A DNA stretch of 46,560 bases from an uncultured Clostridia bacterium (GTDB lineage Bacteria > Bacillota > Clostridia > TANB77 > CAG-508): the NCBI GenBank assembly GCA_934153805.1, contig CAKPFO010000007.1, positions 1 through 46,560 on the forward strand. Reading direction: 5' to 3'. The translations under genes and the position numbers were made by a program. Each line of letters starts with the position of its first letter. Position 1 is the stretch's first letter. This document shows, one piece after another, positions 41,184 to 46,560 of this stretch. The notes under the pieces are model-generated. The model was not told the origin of the DNA and ran no database searches. It saw only the letters and a program-made list of their open reading frames with translations.

Positions 41184-41870
41184 ATGATAGAATTTAGAAA
41201 TGTTAGTAAAACATATGAAACAGGTACGGAAGCAGTACATAACGCCAATTTTAAAATAGAAAAAGGTGAGTTCGCATTTTTAGTAGGTTCTTCTGGTTCG
41301 GGAAAATCTACATTAATAAAAATGATATTAAAAGAAGAAAATCCTACATCAGGAAATATTATAATAAATGGAAAAGACACTACATATTTAAAACCAAAAA
41401 GAGTGCCATATTTAAGAAGAAGCATGGGAGTTGTTTTTCAAGACTTTAGATTATTACCAGATAAAACTGTTTATGAAAATGTAGCTTTTGCTATGTATAT
41501 AGTAAAGGCTACACCAAAACATATTAGAAGACAAGTTCCAATGGTTTTATCATTAGTTGGTTTAAGTGGAAAAGCTAAAATGTATCCAAATGAGTTGTCA
41601 GGTGGAGAACAACAAAGGGTTGCACTTGCTAGAGCCCTAGTAAATAATCCTTCAATGTTAATAGCAGATGAACCTACAGGAAATTTAGACCCAGATACAG
41701 CATGGGATATAATGTCACTTTTAAATGATATTAATATGAGAGGAACAACAGTTGTTATAGCAACACACGCAAAAGATATAGTAGATAAAATGAAAAAGAG
41801 AGTTATACAAATTGATAAAGGCAACATTATAAGAGATGATAAAAAAGGTGGGTATGATAGTGAGATATAA
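41184..41870 (+). CDS. ftsE: Cell division ATP-binding protein FtsE
   Basis: 228 residues. Walker A VGSSGSGKSTLIK, Q-loop VFQDFRLLPDKTVYENV, signature LSGGEQQRVALARAL, Walker B MLIADEPTGNLDP and the switch His in VVIATHAKD. With FtsX it drives septal hydrolase activation. Overlaps ftsX. Confidence 0.97.
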   Translation: MIEFRNVSKTYETGTEAVHNANFKIEKGEFAFLVGSSGSGKSTLIKMILKEENPTSGNIIINGKDTTYLKPKRVPYLRRSMGVVFQDFRLLPDKTVYENVAFAMYIVKATPKHIRRQVPMVLSLVGLSGKAKMYPNELSGGEQQRVALARALVNNPSMLIADEPTGNLDPDTAWDIMSLLNDINMRGTTVVIATHAKDIVDKMKKRVIQIDKGNIIRDDKKGGYDSEI

Positions 41871-42765
41871 CATAGTAGGATATTTAATAAGTGAAGGTTT
41901 TAGAAACTTTTTAAAAAATAAGAAATCTACAGGTGCATCATTAATGATTATGTGTGCAACAATGCTTATATTTGGATTGTTTTTCTTAATAGGTGAGAAT
42001 GTAAACCATATGGTAAAAGAGGTAGAATCTGAGCAAGGTATGCAAGTATATATGTATAAAGATGCTACGGAAGAACAGATAGAGAAGCTAGGAAATGAAA
42101 TAAAAAATTTAGATTATGTTGCAAAAGTAACATTTGTATCTAAGGAAGAAGCTTTAGATTCCATAAAAAAGAGTTGGGGAGATAAAGGGGATAAACTTCT
42201 TAAAGCATATGAAGGAGATAAAAATCCATTAGGAGTTTCATATATAGTAACTCTAACAGATTTAACTAAGAAAGATGATGTAAGAGCTAATATTGCAAAG
42301 CTTGAGAATGTAAAAGAAATAACAATAAAAGATAAAGTAATGAGTGCTTTAATAAACGTTGCAAATGGGATTAGAATAGTTTCTGGAGTAATATTGGTAT
42401 TGTTAATAGTAATATCTATATTTATTATAGCAAATACAATAAAACTTACAGTACATGCAAGAAGAAAAGAAATATCAATTATGAAATATGTAGGGGCAAC
42501 AAATGGTTTTATAAGGTGGCCATTTATTGTAGAAGGTGTAATAATTGGTATTGTGTCTGCAATAATTTCAATATTGATATTAGGCGTAAGCTATAACTTT
42601 GTTGTTGGAAAAATATTAACATCAACTATAGCAACACAAATAGGAATAAGTTTATTAACTTTTTCAGATGTATTTGCATTAGTAATTACAGTATATTTAT
42701 TACTAGGAATAGGAATAGGAATTCTAGGTAGTGTAATTTCTATGAGAAAATATTTGGAGGTATAA
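41860..42765 (+). CDS. ftsX: Cell division protein FtsX
   Basis: 301 residues from GTG 41860, chosen because AAGGTGGG is then 7 bases upstream; ATG 41836 is also in frame but lies deep in ftsE. Membrane helix 1 (SLMIMCATMLIFGLFFLI), an extracellular domain (about 45-150), then three more helices ending in LLGIGIGILGSVISMRKYLEV. The extracellular loop should bind the coiled-coil hydrolase activators encoded next. Confidence 0.93.
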   Translation: MRYNIVGYLISEGFRNFLKNKKSTGASLMIMCATMLIFGLFFLIGENVNHMVKEVESEQGMQVYMYKDATEEQIEKLGNEIKNLDYVAKVTFVSKEEALDSIKKSWGDKGDKLLKAYEGDKNPLGVSYIVTLTDLTKKDDVRANIAKLENVKEITIKDKVMSALINVANGIRIVSGVILVLLIVISIFIIANTIKLTVHARRKEISIMKYVGATNGFIRWPFIVEGVIIGIVSAIISILILGVSYNFVVGKILTSTIATQIGISLLTFSDVFALVITVYLLLGIGIGILGSVISMRKYLEV

Positions 42766-42766
42766 T

Positions 42767-43948
42767 ATGAAAAAGAAAATAATATCCATTGTTCTTGTTT
42801 TAATATTGCTGCAAGCATATGTATATAGCATATTTGCAGCAAGCACATCAGCATTAAATGATCAAAAATCAGATTTACAACAAAAAGTAAATGATGCTGA
42901 AGAAGAAAAATCAAAATTAAAAGAACAATTAGATGAACAGTTACAAGCTATTTCAGATTTGGACCTAAGTATATCAAATGTAGAAGAAGAAATTAGTAAA
43001 CTTAGTGCACAAATATCAGAACTTGAAACTAATATAGAAGAAAAACAAAAAGAGATAGAACAAAAACAAAAAGAATATACAGAAAATGAAGAATTATTAC
43101 AAGATAGATTAGTTGCAACTTATGAAAATGGAAGTACATCATTTTTAGACATACTATTAGGTTCATCAGGAATAATGGACTTTCTATCTAATTACTATAA
43201 TATTTCGCAATTAATTCAATGTGATGAAGAACTATTAGAATCAATTGAAAAAGACAAAAAAGAAATAGAAGAAGCAAAACAAACACTAGAAGAAGAAAAA
43301 AGTCAAATAGAAGAACTAAAAAAAGAACAAGAAACAAAGAAAAATTCTTTAAGTTTAAAAAAAGCAGAAAGACAGCAAAAAGCTAGTTCATTAAATGCAG
43401 AGCAAAAAGCAGTACAAGCAGATATAGATAGCTATAATGCACAAATTAAACAAGTAGACGAGCAGATTAGAAAAATACTAGAACAAGCAAATAAAAACTC
43501 GTCAGGAATAAAATTTGATGGAAGCTTTATATGGCCATGTAATAATAAAATAATTACATCTACAGTAAAACAAAGATGGGGTAGATGGCATAAAGGAATA
43601 GATATTGGTGCTAGATATGAAAGTGTATATGCAGCAGCTTCTGGATATGCATATAAACTAGAAAATCCAGGTGGATATGGACATTATATAATGATAGTTC
43701 ATGGTAGCGGATTCATTACATTGTATGGTCATTTAGATTCATTTAATATATCAAATGGACAATATGTATCACAAGGACAAGTAATAGCAACATCAGGAAA
43801 TTCTGGTGGAAGTTTTGGGGCACATTTACATTTTGAAATAAGAAAGGCATCATCAGTATCAAACTTCTTTAGTAGCTCATTCTTAAACCCATTAGATTAT
43901 TTACCAGGAGGATATACATTTGCAGCAGGTGCATCAACACCATCGTAA
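42767..43948 (+). CDS. PcsB/EnvC-like murein hydrolase activator or endopeptidase (LytM)
   Basis: 393 residues: signal peptide (IISIVLVLILLQAYVYSIFAA), long coiled coil (about 25-250, with a QKEIEQKQKEYTENEELLQDRLVATYENGSTSFLDILLGSSGIMDFLSNY hinge typical of this family) and an M23 domain with HKGIDIGARYES, YGHL and HLHFEIR zinc ligands. Directly after ftsX, so it is the expected FtsEX partner. Confidence 0.92.
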   Translation: MKKKIISIVLVLILLQAYVYSIFAASTSALNDQKSDLQQKVNDAEEEKSKLKEQLDEQLQAISDLDLSISNVEEEISKLSAQISELETNIEEKQKEIEQKQKEYTENEELLQDRLVATYENGSTSFLDILLGSSGIMDFLSNYYNISQLIQCDEELLESIEKDKKEIEEAKQTLEEEKSQIEELKKEQETKKNSLSLKKAERQQKASSLNAEQKAVQADIDSYNAQIKQVDEQIRKILEQANKNSSGIKFDGSFIWPCNNKIITSTVKQRWGRWHKGIDIGARYESVYAAASGYAYKLENPGGYGHYIMIVHGSGFITLYGHLDSFNISNGQYVSQGQVIATSGNSGGSFGAHLHFEIRKASSVSNFFSSSFLNPLDYLPGGYTFAAGASTPS

Positions 43949-43957
43949 TATTATATG

Positions 43958-43990
43958 AAAAAGACCTGTAAAAAGAGCAGGTCTTTTGTT
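43958..43990 (+). terminator. Terminator
   Basis: AAAAGACCTG (43959-43968) pairs with CAGGTCTTTT (43978-43987). Confidence 0.8.
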
Positions 43991-44015
43991 AAAATAATAA
44001 AAGGAGGAATAGAGT

Positions 44016-45167
44016 ATGAAAAATAAAATATTAGCTATAAGTATGATAATTGTAATAGTAACAGTATTCTATTCCAATTTCATAACAAAAGCAGAAACAT
44101 TAAGTGAAAAGCAACAGCAAGTACAAGAAAGAAGAGAAGAAGCAGAGCAGAAACTAACTTATGTACAAGAAGACCTTTCAGCAGCAATAGTAAAAATACA
44201 AGAATTAGACGACCAAATAAGACAATCTGAAAGTGAAATAGAAAGCTTAAATGGAGAGGTAGAAAATTTAGAAACTCAAATAGAAGAATTAACAACTAAA
44301 ATAGAACAAGTAGAAAAAAATTATAATGATAATGAAGCTTTATTAGAAGAACGATTGGTAACAATGTATGAAGTTGGAGAAACAAAATACTTAGATATAT
44401 TATTTAATTCTGCAGGCATAATGGATTTTTTATCTAATTATTATATTATTCAGCAAATGATAGAAAGTGACACTATTTTACTAGATGAAATAGAACAAGA
44501 AAAAGAAGAGATAGAAAAATCTAAGAATAGTTTAGAAGAACAAAAAGCAAGTATAAAATTGAAAAAGGCTAAAAAAGAGCAGTTAGCGGTAATTACACAA
44601 AACAATAAGACTTTAAAAGAACAAGCAGTAGCAAATTTATCAGAAGAGGAAATTCAGTTACAACAAAAAATAGAAGAATATAAATCAGAAGAAAGTAAAA
44701 TAGAAGCATTAATAAAGCTTGCTACAAATGAATATGAATATACAGGAGATTACACAGGAGGAGTAATGGCATGGCCAATAGCTAAAAGTGGTACATATAT
44801 TACATCAGCTTATGGAGTAAGAGAGCATCCTATACAAGGAGTTATAAAACAACATACTGGTATAGACATAGGAAATGCCGGATTTGGAGCACCTGTTATA
44901 GCTGCAGCAGATGGAATAGTAACAATGGCAGGATATTATGGAGGCTATGGAAACTGTGTTATAATAAACCATGGAAATGGAATTTCTACACTATATGGGC
45001 ACGGACAAAAAATATTAACAGAGGTAGGAAAAGAAGTAAAAAAAGGTGACCTTATATTAGAGGTAGGTTCTACTGGTAATTCTACAGGACCACATCTTCA
45101 CTTTGAGGTTAGAATAAATGGTTCGTGTGTTGACCCAATGCCATATTTACAAGGAAATAGTGAATAA
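44016..45167 (+). CDS. Second PcsB/EnvC-like LytM protein
   Basis: 383 residues, same plan as the preceding gene: signal peptide (ILAISMIIVIVTVFYSNFITKA), coiled coil with the NEALLEERLVTMYEVGETKYLDILFNSAGIMDFLSNY hinge, then M23 with HTGIDIGNAGFGAPVIAAADG, LYGHG and GPHLHFEVR. A tandem duplicate that has diverged. GGAGG upstream; it may act with FtsEX or separately because a terminator lies between. Confidence 0.92.
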   Translation: MKNKILAISMIIVIVTVFYSNFITKAETLSEKQQQVQERREEAEQKLTYVQEDLSAAIVKIQELDDQIRQSESEIESLNGEVENLETQIEELTTKIEQVEKNYNDNEALLEERLVTMYEVGETKYLDILFNSAGIMDFLSNYYIIQQMIESDTILLDEIEQEKEEIEKSKNSLEEQKASIKLKKAKKEQLAVITQNNKTLKEQAVANLSEEEIQLQQKIEEYKSEESKIEALIKLATNEYEYTGDYTGGVMAWPIAKSGTYITSAYGVREHPIQGVIKQHTGIDIGNAGFGAPVIAAADGIVTMAGYYGGYGNCVIINHGNGISTLYGHGQKILTEVGKEVKKGDLILEVGSTGNSTGPHLHFEVRINGSCVDPMPYLQGNSE

Positions 45168-45243
45168 AAAATATTAATAAAAATATAATTAAAGTAATAA
45201 GAAAAGGTAAAAGCAATTTTGCCAAATGTGTGACTAGAAAGGA

Positions 45244-46461
45244 ATGGAATTTAACGTGAAAGAGGAAAAAAATCAAAGAATTTATAAAGTTGTGATGTTA
45301 GTAATATTAACAGTATTAATAACTGCGATAATAACAACAGTAGCAGTATATAATGCTTTATCAAATACTAAAGTAAAATATATAACGACATCAGGGGATA
45401 ATTCTAAAATAAGTAAAACATTACAATATTATAAAAGCTTTATACAGGAAAAATACTTCGGAGAAATGGACGAAGACAAGATGTTAGAGTCTGCAATAAA
45501 AGGATATGTAGAAGGACTTGGAGACGAGTATTCAGAATACATAACTAAAGAAGAAATGGAAGACTATATGGCAGATGCAACAGGAAAATATGTAGGAATA
45601 GGTGTATATATATCAAACAATACAAAAACAAACCAAATAGTAGTATTAGCACCAATGGAAGGTTCACCAGCGCAAAAAGCAGGAATAAAATCTGGAGATG
45701 TAATATCTAAAGTAGATGGTATAGAATATAAAGGTGAAGAATTGTCAGAGGCATCAAGCAAAATGAAAGGCGAAGAAGGAACAAAAGTTAAAATAGAAAT
45801 TACAAGAGATGAGCAAAAAATAGAACTAGAAGTAGAAAGAAAAACTATAAAAGTAAATCACGTAGAAGGAAAAGTATTAGACAATAATATAGGATATATT
45901 CAAATTAGTACATTTGATGATGGATGCTATGAAGAATTTAAAGAAAAATACAATGAATTAAGTAGCCAAAATATAAAATCATTAATAATAGATTTAAGAA
46001 ACAATGGTGGAGGAATAGTAGAAGAATCAATAAACATAGCAGACATGATGGTAGATAAAGATAAAACATTATTAATAACAGCAGCAAAAGGCGGTAAAGA
46101 AGAAACTACAAAGTCTAAAACACAAAAAGTAATAGATATGCCAATAGTATTTTTAGTAAATGAACATACAGCAAGTGCGTCAGAAATATTAACAGTAGCA
46201 GTTAAAGAAAATCTTGAAAATGTTAAAGTTGTAGGAACAAAAACTTATGGAAAAGGAGTAATACAAAGTATATTTACATTGTCAGATGGAAGCGGAATAA
46301 AATTAACAACAAATGAATATTACACTCCAAACCATAATACTATTAATAAAGTAGGGATAACACCAGACTATGAAATAGAATTTCCAAGTGGAGAAAGTAT
46401 ATATAGTATAGATGAAGAAAAAGACCCACAACTTCAAAAAGCAATAGAATTATTAAAGTAG
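45244..46461 (+). CDS. C-terminal processing peptidase (S41, CtpA-like)
   Basis: 405 residues from ATG 45244 (GTG 45256 is an alternative since AAAGGA touches the ATG). Membrane helix (VVMLVILTVLITAIITTVAVYNAL), N-domain, PDZ (KYVGIGVYISNN...GSPAQKAGIKSGDVISKVDG) and the protease core: IDLRNNGGGIVEESINIADMM, catalytic Ser in EHTASASEIL and Lys in GTKTYGKGVIQ. Often encoded with ftsEX and PcsB-like genes in Firmicutes; may control the hydrolase activators. Confidence 0.95.
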   Translation: MEFNVKEEKNQRIYKVVMLVILTVLITAIITTVAVYNALSNTKVKYITTSGDNSKISKTLQYYKSFIQEKYFGEMDEDKMLESAIKGYVEGLGDEYSEYITKEEMEDYMADATGKYVGIGVYISNNTKTNQIVVLAPMEGSPAQKAGIKSGDVISKVDGIEYKGEELSEASSKMKGEEGTKVKIEITRDEQKIELEVERKTIKVNHVEGKVLDNNIGYIQISTFDDGCYEEFKEKYNELSSQNIKSLIIDLRNNGGGIVEESINIADMMVDKDKTLLITAAKGGKEETTKSKTQKVIDMPIVFLVNEHTASASEILTVAVKENLENVKVVGTKTYGKGVIQSIFTLSDGSGIKLTTNEYYTPNHNTINKVGITPDYEIEFPSGESIYSIDEEKDPQLQKAIELLK

Positions 46462-46489
46462 ATAAACAAAGCGAAATATCAATTTTTTG

Positions 46490-46547
46490 GCTGAATGTCA
46501 ATAGTTGGGGTGGAAAACTTTGAAAGTTTTCTACCTCAGCTTTTTTA
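46490..46547 (+). terminator. Terminator after the protease gene
   Basis: GGTGGAAAACTTT pairs with AAAGTTTTCTACC; the outer GCTGA/TCAGC pair encloses it, followed by TTTTTT. Confidence 0.82.
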
Positions 46548-46560
46548 ATGTATTTTAATG

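Noticed and set aside
1..46560. CRISPR array, insertion sequence or prophage
   Set aside because: No regularly spaced repeats, no transposase or integrase, and no phage structural genes seen on either strand.

Overview
The window comes from a low-GC Gram-positive bacterium, most likely an uncultured, gut-type member of the Clostridia. The evidence is very AT-rich coding DNA, AGA-dominated arginine codons, strong AGGAGG ribosome sites, sepF, divIVA, ftsEX, a Firmicute-style rpsF-ssb-rpsR operon, LytTR regulation and an LPxTG protein. The species cannot be named from the sequence alone.

Layout. 1-2808: a diversity-generating retroelement (DGR). It holds the 3' end of a formylglycine-enzyme/C-type-lectin-fold target gene with its variable repeat (VR), then avd, reverse transcriptase, template repeat (TR), an SSB-like OB-fold gene and, on the other strand, a MutS-domain-I-like gene. 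3026-3910: a promoter, a small three-way-junction RNA and a convergent DUF3800 gene. 4112-6542: cysteine desulfurase, two half-size TauE/SafE permeases and a 46-residue protein. 6968-18215: a type IV pilus cluster (PilM-PilN fusion, PilO, a PilP-like protein, short pilin, prepilin peptidase, two pseudopilins, PilB, PilT, PilC), then a ROK kinase and a long pilin. 18366-19422: rpsF-ssb-rpsR. 19572-28678: an LPxTG-type surface protein, antitoxin-like small genes, patatin, a PLP enzyme, a nucleosidase, a flavoprotein, a secreted protein, a LytTR operon and Cys-rich mini-proteins. 29020-35425: mutL, a membrane protein, miaA, an HlyD-like protein, a 213-bp palindrome, sepF and divIVA. 35482-38571: a pilin-anchored lectin-fold protein related to the DGR target, tRNA-Trp, GtrA and an M23 peptidase. 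38644-46461: split transketolase, ftsEX, two EnvC/PcsB-like hydrolase activators and a CtpA protease.

Two things stand out. First, the DGR is complete enough to read: TR and VR differ at 11 template adenines and at one other base within the aligned core. A paralogous lectin-fold protein at 35482 starts with a prepilin signal, so the diversified domain may be displayed on pilus-related structures.

Second, four conserved genes (cysteine desulfurase, PilC, ROK kinase, M23 peptidase) are each broken by an apparent +1 frameshift. In every case the zero-frame codon at the break is CGG followed by A. Skipping the C, or reading CGGA as one unit, restores the family sequence and puts Gly at the site. 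I read every native gene by eye and found no other in-frame CGG, except one in a minus-strand secreted-protein gene that looks foreign. This suggests a non-standard decoding event at CGG-A (hungry-codon +1 shift or quadruplet decoding); a sequence or assembly artefact must be excluded.
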